The notes beneath the pieces are model-generated. The model saw nothing but the letters and a program-made list of their open reading frames with translations, had not been told where the DNA came from and searched no databases. A stretch of 21,999 bases of DNA from Gnetum montanum. Lineage: Eukaryota; Streptophyta; Gnetopsida; Gnetales; Gnetaceae. Where the stretch lies: positions 6,425 to 28,423 of the forward strand of contig MNCI01036301.1 of the NCBI GenBank assembly GCA_015680685.1, in the 5' to 3' direction. Position numbers and translations under genes: made by a program. Each line of letters opens with the position of its first letter. The stretch's first letter is position 1. This document shows positions 8,553 through 18,620 of this stretch, piece after piece.

Positions 8553-11500
8553 CTAGCATGTCACACCACTCCTGCAACTGAGGACTCCAGCACTGCCAGT
8601 GAGAGTTGCCACCATCGATGAAGGCCTTGCAGCAAGGCTTGATGCCTTGGCATAGCTTGCAGAGGCTCCTGCTCCAGATGGAGTGAAAAATGCACCATTC
8701 AGGAGCAGATCACCCTCTGATCTCCAGTTCCAGTGCTTCCATTGATCTTGGCCGCTGATCTCCCTCTTTGTTACCTGTAACAAAAAATTGCAGCCCAAAT
8801 CCCCCGCCGTTAATCCAGTATGCACCAAAAGGTAGCAAAACCAGGCGATCCAGTGCAAGAAAAGATTGTGAACAGTCCAAATCCAATCAATCTGGTGCAG
8901 GCAAAAATAAAAGAGGGAGCTGTTGTGGGCACTTGCCTCCTTGGCAAAAGGGTTCTGGGGTGCAAGGTATCTGTTGCCCTGACTGTTGATGGTGGGGTTG
9001 GCACTGCCTCCAATGGCGTACATCTCCCAGTGGGTGTAGTCGTTGTTTACCACATGGAAGTATCCATGTCTGCACCTGTTCATTTTCATTCAATTCAATT
9101 CTCTCTGCTGTCAGCAACCCCCAACAAACCCAGAAAACCATTGGTAAACATGATCTAATCTAGCATTTTTAAAAGTTATTAAAAAAAAAAGTTATCCCTT
9201 AATGTAAAGATGATTCCACCAAACAAGTAAACCTGGTTTGGTATTCTTATACGGTGGTGAGGACTCTTCCCAAGAAAAGGAAAATTGGGAATCCAGATAA
9301 AACTCGAGAAAATCACCGCAAGGTAAGAATCTAAAACAGTTATTTCAGCTCGGATAAGCTGCGAAAGAAAAAGTAACAAGTGGGGATTAAAGGGCTACAA
9401 AGCAACACTCTCGGGCCTGTCACATCTAAAGAGGCGGATGTTTACCGCAGTCATAGACCAGGGTTATGAACGAGGAGTTTCAACCAGGTTGGGTAACACC
9501 AAAACAGCTATGATCCTTGGATGATGTGCAAAACCAAAAGGCTTTTGCAACAGACTGCCGTTAGGCTCAGAACAGAAACTGCTGCTGCTACCTACGGCTA
9601 CTGCTAAGCGACTACTGACTGTTTTTTTGTTTTTGTAGTTGGGTTATCTCTTGTCTCATCAGTCAATCACAATCCATGACCGTCAAAATTTACTGCTCAC
9701 AGAGGCGGAAGCGGAAATGCGGATTTCCTAGATCAACAGACAAATGATCCGATTTTTTGAGCGGTCAAAAATGTGTGACCAATGAATTTTACTTTGGGCG
9801 GCAGTGGAATTAATGAGGTTTGACGGTCACGGAACAGACGGAACAGAGCAGGGAGCCAATGAGATATGGGTCTGGATTTTAAGGTGTTCAGTTTTGTTCC
9901 CGTTAATCTCACCTGGGCATTCTCTGGATCAGCCCTGCACCGAAATGGTTGAATGCTATTGTCACCTGCATGTTGACGTCCGGAGTGTAGCTGTCACTGT
10001 GGCCCAGCAGCATCACCTGCAAAATAAATCCAAGAACCAACGTTTGTGTAAACATATGATATATTTCTGCAGGATTTTAGGAACCCAATAGAAAAAACGG
10101 ATACATATCCAGCCATTTTGGTTCAAAGATTCGAAAGAGGTAAAAACCAAAATGCGCATAAGATGCTGCACGATTCCAGCAAGAGCCAAGGCCCACTACG
10201 TGAGCAACTTTTTTAAAGCATCGGTTCAGAATGAGCTTGGGAATTTGTTGGAGAAAATAAGCAACAGTCCACAATTGAAATTTAGAGCAGTTATGCGGAG
10301 GGATAAAAAACACAGCCCGAAGAAAATTTGGAACCCTCTAACCTATGACAAAATCCTATACACTTTTTGAACAGCCCAAAGAGACGATCTTAAGATTCCA
10401 CAAAACAAAGCAGCGACTTAAAAGAAGCAATCACTCTTGAGCAAGATGTTAAAAAAACACAGCAACAATCTGAAACAAAATTTAACCAGGATTCTAAAAC
10501 AGCAAAAGGAGAATTGCGGAGGAATAAGGATCCAGGAATCCAGAAAACAAAACAGAACACCAAACCAAAACAGAACTAGAGCAGTACCACCACCCAGAAC
10601 AGAAATCAGGACATGCGCTACCTGAACAAGATTTGATCAAAAAGACAAGGTACAACAAAAATCTACAAGATAGATCTCAGAGATTCAAACGACCCAAAAC
10701 AAAACCCAAACCCAACAACACAATTCAGACCAAAATCTTCCAAGAACTGGAACAAAAAATTTCTGCAGCCGCAGCAAAACTTGCCTCATTGTGATGGGCG
10801 AAGTGATTGTTGGAAATGGTGATTGCAGTGGAGCCCATGATTGCATCGATGAGGCCGTCTGCGCAGCGTGACAGGGAGCAGTGATCCACCCAGATATGAC
10901 TTGCTCCGAAGATTGAAATCCCATCTCCATCACACATGGTCCTCCATCCGTAGTGGGTGGGAGAATCCCGGACCATGGCATTGCCCGCAGGTTTGCAGTC
11001 ATGAACATGGATTCCATGGATGATAATGTTGGTCACGTACTGGACTGTGATGCAGGGACCATTGGCAATGTGAACGTTCACTCCTCTGCCATCAATGGTT
11101 TTGAAGGAATTCATGATGAGTTCTTCCTTGAGCTGGATCACCATGTCTCTCTGGAATATGATCCACAGAGGCTCAGTCTGGATCACAGCGTGCCTCAGTG
11201 TTCCGGGTCTGGGGTTCACTGCATCATCGTCTCTGGGATCTGTGACAACGTAGAATCGCCCATTTTTGCCGCCGATTGCCTGCTTTCCGAAGCCGATTGC
11301 ACAGTCTGCCAGGCGTTTCCTGTTGTTGTGCCAGTTGGGGTCGCACCTCCAGCAGTCGTCAATGGGGTTCCCTGTTCTGCAAGAGAAGTAGCCCAGAGAT
11401 CTCCTTGTGCCGTTCTCTATGCTCCTGCAAAAAACACCGTAATGCCATGAAAAGCATGAATCAGTCCGGAGTAGTGTTTCCAAGAGCTGGCTGTTAGATT

Positions 11501-12349
11501 GGGATTGCTATGGTGAAAATGGGAGGAAAAATCAGGGCACCCTGTAATATTCTGAATGGCTTGAAAATTTGACACATTCTGTAGGAGGGAAGTCCTGTGT
11601 CTTGGGATTCAGAAAATTCAATGCAGGAGATTCTTTTGAGTTTAGGAGCTCAGGAGCAGCGAGGAGATTATCAGCAAGAGAGTACGAAAACCAGGCTTCA
11701 TAACTTGACGCTAGACTTTTACGGTTGAATGCAAAATTTTGCACAAAATGGAAGAGCAATGCAGATTTCAGCAATATAGCTAGAAGTTGCAAGCAGATAT
11801 ATTTGTAGCGGGATTCCAGCAAAAGGAAATAATGTAGACTCACACATACTGGAAAGTAGCAGCAAAACAGAGGAGGATGAGGAGGAAGTGTCTGTGGAAT
11901 GGGGAAATTTGACAAAAGCTGCAAGCAAACATTACGGATAATGCTGGTGCTAAGAAAAGGAAGTTAGATCTGGGAACATGATGGCTAACAGAGAAAGAGA
12001 AAGAAAGAGCTCACCTGTGCACCATTTCTGCAATGTTGTCTGGATCTTTCTCCACAGCAGAGAGATTGACAAAGCTGCTGTTGTTTGCAACTGCTTCTTC
12101 TGCAACCGACTCATGGCTGCTGCTGCTTCTGCTGGGCAGGTGGCCCTGGTCACTGTGATCCAGAGATTTTGCACGAGTAGGAGCAAACAGACCCTTGAAG
12201 CTCTGCAACAGGCTTTGGAACACAGAAGCAACAGGAGCATGGGTAGTGCCAGTGGTGCTTGCTGCAGAAACAGAAGCAGAAGCAGCATAACCCACAAGCA
12301 GAATCAGTGACAGTATCAGTCCCACTGCACAAATCTGGTGCTTCCCCAT
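8553..12349 (-). CDS. pectate lyase (polysaccharide lyase family 1), secreted; five exons
   Basis: Exons (minus strand) are 12349-12015, 11424-10785, 10016-9913, 9075-8937 and 8774-8553, giving 1440 nt and 479 residues. Residues 1 to about 25 form a signal peptide (MGKHQ, hydrophobic LILSLILLV core, ASA). A variable linker to ~105 carries possible N-glycosylation sites at N89, N90 and N95. The PL1 beta-helix follows: [13 protein letters not shown] (131-143), [10 protein letters not shown] (185-194), [13 protein letters not shown] (198-210), FKTIDGRG (219-226), [10 protein letters not shown] (276-285), [10 protein letters not shown] (288-297), DGLIDA (301-306), [10 protein letters not shown] (326-335) and [11 protein letters not shown] (357-367). 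The acidic residues of DGDG, WVDH and DGLIDA lie where this family binds calcium; R357 of RxPxxR is the expected catalytic arginine. The enzyme cleaves de-esterified homogalacturonan by beta-elimination in the wall during expansion, separation or pollen growth. The start is chosen because the signal peptide begins there, 198 bp below a TATA box; the frame is open further upstream, but that part includes the TATA box. All splice phases join correctly. Family is certain; the exact orthologue is not. Confidence 0.95.
8775..8936 (-). other. intron 4 of pectate lyase gene, GC-AG
   Basis: The donor is GAG|GCAAGTGCC and the acceptor TTGTTACAG|GTAACA; length 162 bp, phase 0. The conserved junction ...FAKE|VTKRE... 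fits the family exactly. No GT donor nearby keeps the frame and the conserved protein text. Confidence 0.9.
9076..9912 (-). other. intron 3 of pectate lyase gene, GT-AG
   Basis: Donor CCCAG|GTGAGA, acceptor TGAACAG|GTGCAG, 837 bp. It splits an arginine codon (R360) in the RMPRCR motif. Nothing else is recognised inside. Confidence 0.9.
10017..10784 (-). other. intron 2 of pectate lyase gene, GC-AG
   Basis: Donor GAG|GCAAGTTTT, acceptor TATTTTGCAG|GTGATG, 768 bp, phase 0. The protein reads ...[12 protein letters not shown]..., exactly the family sequence. Using the GT four bases further on would shift the frame. The interior is T-rich on the sense strand (CAAAAC/GAACAAAA-like runs on the plus strand), as is usual for plant introns. 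Confidence 0.9.
11425..12014 (-). other. intron 1 of pectate lyase gene, GT-AG
   Basis: Donor CACAG|GTGAGC, acceptor TTTTTTGCAG|GAGCAT, 590 bp. It splits codon R112, at the boundary between the variable N-terminal linker and the conserved catalytic domain. Confidence 0.9.
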
Positions 12350-12390
12350 TGCTGAATTCAGGTCAAGCTCAGGGAGATGGCAGATGGCAG

Positions 12391-12423
12391 AGAACAGAAC
12401 AGAACAAAACAGAACAGGGGGGG
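12391..12423 (-). repeat. AGAAC microsatellite and G-run in the 5' leader
   Basis: The plus strand shows AGAAC/AAAAC pentamers (12391-12416) followed by seven G. On the gene's sense strand this is a C-run and a (GTTCT)n pyrimidine-rich leader between the expected transcription start and the ATG. Such pyrimidine patches are common in plant 5' leaders. No upstream ATG is seen between the TATA region and the start codon. Confidence 0.55.
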
Positions 12424-12546
12424 CCTGGCTGGTGAATAGAAAAATGGGGGTAAGCAGCAGAGAAGGATGAGAGCGCAAGAAACGGGGACAGGAGTCTTCT
12501 ACTCGTTTCTGCTGCTGCTGCAAAGAAGGCAGTCCAGGGGGCCCTG

Positions 12547-12553
12547 TTTTATA
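12547..12553 (-). promoter_or_regulatory. TATA box of the pectate lyase gene
   Basis: The minus strand reads GCTATAAAACAGGG, a good plant TATA element, 198 bp upstream of the ATG. It predicts a transcription start near 12520 and a leader of about 170 nt. Confidence 0.7.
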
Positions 12554-12599
12554 GCATGGATTTGGCCTCATTCCGCTAATTTGCACTCGCTGTCCTAAT

Positions 12600-15500
12600 A
12601 TTCATTCATTCATACATACTTCTTCTTCATGTTCATCAGTACAATCCACTCAGCAGCTGCATCAAAAGTCAAGGCAACCCACAAGGAAAAAAGAGAGAGA
12701 AGATCAAAAAAGCAGAACAAGGAGTGTGTGAAGGCATTCAAGTTGTGTCCAGACAATGCAGGGCCTACCAGCAAGGTTTTTTACCTTCCTTAACCTTACC
12801 ATACCATACTATACCGTCCTATCTCCTCTATTCTATGCTCAACCATTCTCAAAATTCCTGCTCAGTCATTCATTCATTCCTTCATACATGAATCATGACA
12901 AGCACCAGCCCTCCCACCAAAAGGGTACTCCTGCTCTCCCAATTTCTTGCAAAAACTAATCATAAAGGATCCCCTTCACACCCCAAACCCACCACTTAGT
13001 GGTTGAAAATGGCTGATTCGTGGCAAAAAAGGAAAAACGCAGGCTGCAATTTCGTATACTTCACTGAATTGGTGAATGTGGCGTGAATGCGGATGGTTAT
13101 TGATGGTTCTTGGCACAGGACAAATGGGAACAGTAGATTCATCATCATTAACAGCAACAAATTTCATGAAGAGAAGATATAGCAGTGCTGCTGGAAATTT
13201 TTGTGAAACAAAACTAATTTGCATGTGCAACTTGGCTAAAATGGTAACCAGGCACTAAATTCTTTTTAAAATAACTGACACTGATTTGCGTTAAAATAAA
13301 TGCCAGGACAAAAACTGCTTGGAAAAGAATGAACCTGGGGAGTTTACTTATTGTATGAAGAACAAACTACTGAAACAAGATGTGACTCAGGAGCATACCT
13401 TGATTATTATTGTCTTATGGAAAAAAAACAAAATGGTAAGACCCAAGAATAAATACCTGCAAGAAACGGCCCCAAGTACTTAAATTACGAATAAAGGCAA
13501 AACCCAACCTCCAAATGATGTCCTAGTAATAATAAAAGTATCGACAGAGAAATTCAGAACAGTGAATTTGGGGAAATTTCAGGATTAAAAAGTATGATAA
13601 AGTATGGACAAAGGAAAACGCAGGAGTAGTTTATATTGGGAAAAAATCAGTACTAAAACATGGAAAAGAAAATGATCCACAACTGAATTTTGCAGAAAAG
13701 TAAAACCGGTATTGAAGAGACACAGAATAGAAAGTTGAGGCGGTTCGTTGGTCTGTTTGTTAGTTAGTTACCCACTCGGTAGAAGCAAGGCAGGTAGGTA
13801 TTTTAGCAGGTTTTGCTGTATTCAAAACGGAGAATACTGATTATCCTACTCTTCTGTAGCCTATTACCCCACCAGCCACTACTTTACACTTGTACAGTAC
13901 TAACCAAAAACCTTTTTACTAAACATTTGCTACTGCTCCAGCTTCTACTTCCACTGTAGTTTCCTCTTCCACAGCTCCATTTCCACCCACAACTTATTCC
14001 AACCACAGATCCACTTCCACGGTTTCTCTGCTATGACTTTTGCCAAAACCAACCAAGGAAACCGACAAGAGTGCCCACAGGACAACATCAACCCACAACT
14101 GCACAGTCCGCTAATTGTGGAGTCACTGACACAAAAGAAGTCAGATTCAGATTCAGATACAACTAAAGACACATTTCAGATTCAGGCAGCCCCAGAACGC
14201 CTGTTTCTGGATTAATAGGCGATTAAAATTTTACCTATATTCAATAAAAAAAAGATCATATCCTTAGTTAAAAAAAACATCAGGATCAAACTTCATATCT
14301 CCTCACTGAGAAAAATCATCACTCAGAGCCTCATCCTGCTAAGCTACATCCACGCTTTCAATTTGAAAAACAAGTCTACATTACCATCACAAATCCTGAA
14401 TCCTGGTTCATATTCCGCCGAATTACATTATTACCAAAGATAAATTTGCATTAATTCATTAAATAATTCGGGCAGGGCCAGTAGCAGTTGATTGCGGCCA
14501 AACATGTAGTTAATTTCAGTTTGTTGGAAACTTGGAATAACAGTGTTGAAATCAGAAAATTTCTGCTTCGACAAAATCCTGCTACTTCTGCTGCTGCTCT
14601 AGCTACTGATAGCCTGCTTTTGACAGTGTCTGCCGCCGCAGTTCACGCCACTGATTGGATAATCTGCTCTTCAAGAACCGTCAGCAAATTTGACCGGGTG
14701 TTTTGACTCACAAAACTTCATCTCATCTCACTTTCTTCTAAGGTTTGAAATTTTGAATGGCCTTTTTTCTTCCAAAGATTAGGCCTAGTTGCTAGCCTCT
14801 AGCTGGGTTCTCCAGCTCTTGAAAATTGCTCAGCCGCAGTCTACATTTTGACCCAAACATTTGACCTACCAAAATCTCTGCCCGTATCTTGAATGGGTTA
14901 ATATATTTTTTTCCCCTTTTTCAAATTTCAGGCCAAATTTTAGCCACCCACAACGCTAACACAAATCAACATGTACAGCATTGTCCTGCGGCGTTTTTTT
15001 GATGGTGCAATTATTATGTTTTTTCATGGATCCACTAATGGCTGCCATTTGACATTTGTTGGCTTTTTGCATATCTTATTCAAAAGCTTTTCCTCTTTTC
15101 CATGCAAAATAGATTGTTATATTACCACTGCTTTGAAAATTGCAAACCAGGACGTCAGGCCAACCAACCGACCAGCTTAACGTGGCTTATGTCTGCATCT
15201 CAATCGGCTTGGAAATGAATGAATAGGGTGGCAACAGCGAATTAATGGTGTGGGAGATAATGAATGGTTTACAAATTCAGAATTCTCCTCACCGGATGAT
15301 CCAATCCAATTTATCAATGTATGCATTCCTTCCAGGCTTTATTCCATCGAAGTCCATGTTTCTGTGTCAGCTAAAAACAAGCTTCGCATTCATGAATTTT
15401 TGTGGACTGTTTCGTCCATGTTTATCAGAAACAGACCATTGCCGATTAGTATATTCCTTATTATCCTGTTTTAGCCAGTAACATACCTTGAACATTGTAA

Positions 15501-15637
15501 GCATTCTTGCTTACAAGTTTAATATCAACGTTCTCCCTTTATGGCGTTGCATATTGCACCAAAAAGTCCATATGATATGTTCTTGTTACATCCTGCAGTG
15601 TTAGTTTCTATGAGCGAACCAGGGAGCATGGCCCGGG
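12600..15637. other. upstream flank, no gene recognised
   Basis: This is the 5' flank of the pectate lyase gene and beyond. It holds CATT/CATA-type simple repeats (12600-12620, 12869-12885), CATAC-like runs near 12796-12812 and a short TCAGAT repeat at 14141-14158. Open frames are short and look non-coding. Confidence 0.55.
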
Positions 15638-16036
15638 AGCTTCAAACATTTATGGCTTCCATGTCCATGTGAAAGAGCTTATTTCCAATGAATGTTTTTG
15701 TTCATTGTGTTGATTGACCAGAGACATGGGGCAGGCATAACATGTTAAAAAGAACCAAAGCGAACAAAGGCCAGCCCAAAGGGTCTCCAATTGTTTGAAC
15801 ACTTTGAAGCTTCAAATATTTATTGGCTTCCATGTCCATGTGAAAGAGCTTATTTCCAATGAATGCTTTTATGGCTTCCATGGCTTCCATGTCCATGTGA
15901 AAGAGCTTACTTCCAATGAATGCTTTTGTTCATTGTGTTGATTGACTAGAGACGTGGGGCAGGCAGAACATGTTCAAAAGAATCAAAGCCAACAAAGGCC
16001 ACCCCAAGCGTCTCTAATTGTTTGAACACTTTGAAG
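15638..16036. repeat. tandem duplication, ~170-bp unit with an extra partial copy
   Basis: A unit starting TTCAAA(C/T)ATTTAT and ending TTTGAACACTTTGAAG occurs at 15638-15809 and again at about 15880-16036. A ~45-bp partial copy (GGCTTCCATGTCCATGTGAAA...) lies between them at about 15825-15870. Copies differ by scattered substitutions. The text resembles no coding domain I know. Confidence 0.8.
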
Positions 16037-16258
16037 CCATTGAGCAGACCAATGTCACTTACTCTGTAGCTTTAAGTTAATATTTAACTTTCACAAAATA
16101 AATGTAATGTCTGTAATGTCTTTAAATTTAAACTTCAATTTCAGTTTCAACAATTTCAAATTAAAATGTACAGATAATGTCCCTGTAGGGTTGGATGAAT
16201 TTATGAATTCATGAAATGTTCAACATGGAAAGAAATTTTTTTTCTTTATTAAAATCAG

Positions 16259-16435
16259 TCTTTTCATTACATTTATCATGCCTCTTTTTCACTACAATAA
16301 ATAAAGTTGTATTATTAAAGATGTTCTGTATAGTATTTTGCTCATGAATATTTTGCAGAAAATTGGTCTTTTCATTATATTTATCATGTCTCTTTTTCAC
16401 TACCATAAATAAAGTTGTATGATTAAAGATGTTCT
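16259..16435. repeat. direct repeat, ~69 bp with 108-bp period
   Basis: TCTTTTCATTA(C/T)ATTTATCATG and the following ~48 bp, ending AAAGATGTTCT, occur at 16259-16327 and 16367-16435 with few differences. Confidence 0.8.
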
Positions 16436-16503
16436 TCCTTAAATGGGTTTTTCTTTTCTTTTATCCTTTTATTTGTTTCAAGAAGGTGTTAAAACTAAAA
16501 TAA

Positions 16504-16670
16504 TTTAAGGGGGATGTTGGAACCCGAAATAATTATAATATAGGTACACCGCAAGATATATAGTCAAAGTAGAACTTTATAACTCAACATTGCCCACCAA
16601 AAATCAAACCCATGACCTAGACGTAGAGCTTTCAAATCAAGAGTCTTACCACTAGGTTAACACCTCATTG
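16504..16670. mobile_element. possible copia-type LTR start with a tRNA-like (SINE) motif
   Basis: On the plus strand, TTTAAGGGGGA followed by TGTTGGAACCC looks like a polypurine tract and the 5' end of a Ty1/copia LTR. No matching TTCCAACA end is found, so any such LTR is broken. On the minus strand, TAGTGGTAAGACTC (about 16657-16644) and GGTTTGATTTTTGG (16610-16597) resemble the A and B boxes of a tRNA-derived pol III promoter at tRNA-like spacing. The two readings compete, and neither is proven. Confidence 0.35.
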
Positions 16671-16689
16671 TTACACAATTTGACTCTAA

Positions 16690-17632
16690 ATACATCCCCA
16701 AGCTATATAGAGGAATATAACAATGTCTAGAATGTGACTCAAGCAAGAGATAATAAGTAACCTTTTGTGGTACGATAGTCATCTAGTTCAAAAACCCATC
16801 CCAAGCAATCCCTCCACCAGCCCTATACATATGCATATATATAAATGTAAAATTAAAAAGGTGAAGGGATGTAATAAATTAATTTTCTTATTTTTACATT
16901 GCAATCCATCATAAAAAAAAAAGTTTAATATGCAAAAAAGATAAGCATCCTGAAAGTTTAAATTCCAACCAAGACTCCAGAAAATACGTAACCAACAGCA
17001 CCACACATGCTTATTTCCTTAATAAAATATAGCCATACCATATCATTAAATTCTAACGGTGCATGCAACTACAATACACTTAATCCAAGCGGCAAACATG
17101 GCCAAGAACCTCACTATCCAAAATAACAACCAAACCCAAGGCAAAGGACCATGCCTTCCTCGCATGGAATAAAGGCATTGCATGCATAAGGAGTATCCTA
17201 AAGGGAATGAATCATCCAAAATCACCGCATGGCCAGAGCTCCATCAACGTGACAAACAAAGCCAAACAAAGCATCTTCTTGTAAGCACCTGCCTAACATT
17301 ATTATAAAGAAAACAAACAAAACAATCTAAAAAGAACAAACACATAAATGTGAAAGGAAAAGAAGCTGGTGGATGACTTTCACAACAACACTACAACCCA
17401 CCCCACAAACCCATATTCAATAGCTACATGCATGTGTATGCAACTTATATTAGCAAAGGTCGCCACCCCCAATCTCTCAATTTAAGCCACGAAGAGAGAT
17501 TGTTAACCCAAACACAACGTGTGCCCCTCCCCTCCTCACGATGGAATGTTCCGTTTCAACAACCTTGCCGTGCACACCTCCATTTTCCATACCAGCAATG
17601 AAAAATCTTTATCAAAAGCTTAAATACAAAAA
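16690..17632. other. no gene recognised
   Basis: AT-rich DNA with a short TATGCATATATATAA tract near 16826-16841 and no convincing coding frame. Confidence 0.5.
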
Positions 17633-18075
17633 AGATTATCATGTCGAGCACGAGGGAAACCTTTTCTATAGAGACCTAACAAACAAGCATTTTATAACTG
17701 TAAATATGAAAAGGATTATCACTTAAAGGTTCCATGTTCACTTCACTAAGATGAATTCTAGGATGGTTAGTGGATGAGTAAAAGCTTAATTTCTTTGGAG
17801 TGGCCTCACCAAGACTTGAACCCAAGTCTTGCAACTTTAGAAACAAGCACCTTATGAGCACACGTGAAACAAAAAAGAATCATCACCTAAAGCCTCAATG
17901 CCCATCCTGCTAAGGTGGGGTCTTAGAGGGCTAGTTAACCTTTTTTCATTCCTGCTAAGATGGAGTCATAGAGGGTTGGTGAACTTTTTTAAAAAAATAG
18001 CTGCACCATAGCTAAAACCCAGGTTTGAGTAGCTAAAACCCAGGTTTGAGAAAGAAACACCTTACCATGGCTCCA
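17633..18075 (-). mobile_element. cluster of three related SINE-like units
   Basis: On the minus strand, units at about 18075-17877, 17863-17713 and 17705-17633 (truncated) share a head of the form (C/T)ATAAGGTGCTTGTTTC and a tail of the form CTTAGxxxG...CTTTA(A/G)GTGAT(A/G)AT(C/T)C. The middle unit has GGGTTCAAGTCTTGG, close to the B box of a tRNA-derived promoter; the first unit has a degenerate version. This fits old, tRNA-derived SINE copies or one tandemly amplified element. A 21-bp perfect tandem duplication (18009-18029, 18030-18050) lies inside the first unit. Confidence 0.45.
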
Positions 18076-18359
18076 AACAATGGTTCATCTTATGACCATA
18101 AATATATTTATTTTAAAAAAATAAAGAGTATTATATCACCGCTCTCACGAAATTAACAGTAAACCGTCTTCATGCAAACCGACCTACGAATATTCCTTAT
18201 CCGCCCGTAATATCCGTAGCTCTCTGTTTCTAGCATTAAAAAATAACAAAACCCCGAACTGAAAAACACTTTTTCTACCTCGTAGCAACAACCGGCACCT
18301 TTTCCGGGCAAACGTAATTCTCGCCACGCGTCGGGCAGACATTGGGCTTGTTCTGGTTC

Positions 18360-18620
18360 GGGTAACGTGCAAGCAGACTGTAGTGGGTGGGCCCCCAGAA
18401 AACACATTCATCATGCGGTGGTGGGGCCCACAGCCACTTTACCAGCACATGGGGTGGGGCCGCCGATGTGGCCCCGCGAAATCCGCAGGATGCGCCACGT
18501 TGGCATTAAACAAAGACGGAGGCGGCGGCGCGTGGGGGCGAGGGGCACATGACATGAACATGCACACGCACGGGGCAGCGATCCCACCCGTGGTCCCACA
18601 CGCTGACGTGGCCGTTGACG
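18360..18620. promoter_or_regulatory. GC-rich islet with GTGGGGCCCAC-type motifs
   Basis: A sharp rise in G+C within AT-rich surroundings contains GTGGGTGGGCCCCC (18383-18396), the palindrome GTGGGGCCCAC (18421-18431), GTGGTCCCAC (18590-18599) and a TGACGTGG element near 18604. GTGGGNCC/TGGGCC motifs are known plant promoter elements bound by TCP-type factors. No gene start is seen on either side, and the open frames across it are GC-driven. It could be a promoter, a remnant of one, or repeat-derived. Confidence 0.35.

Noticed and set aside
10953-11450. Plus-strand open frame of 165 codons
   Set aside because: It is the antisense shadow of pectate lyase exon 2, a conserved GC-richer coding exon.
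8553-12349. Pectate lyase as a pollen-allergen type (Cry j 1-like)
   Set aside because: The conserved text ([17 protein letters not shown] and the long N-terminal linker) fits the general plant pectate lyase clade better than the shorter conifer pollen allergens.
12350-12586. In-frame upstream extension of the pectate lyase reading frame, with an earlier ATG
   Set aside because: It would include the TATA box in the protein and bury the signal peptide. The ATG at 12349 is directly followed by a good signal sequence.
16209-16406. Open frame with a repeated VVKKRHDK peptide
   Set aside because: The peptide repeat only reflects the DNA direct repeat at 16259-16435, and there is no sign of coding selection.
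17770-17865. A tRNA gene suggested by the GGGTTCAAGTC motif
   Set aside because: No cloverleaf can be completed, and the acceptor stem and anticodon arm do not pair. A SINE-like head explains the motif better.
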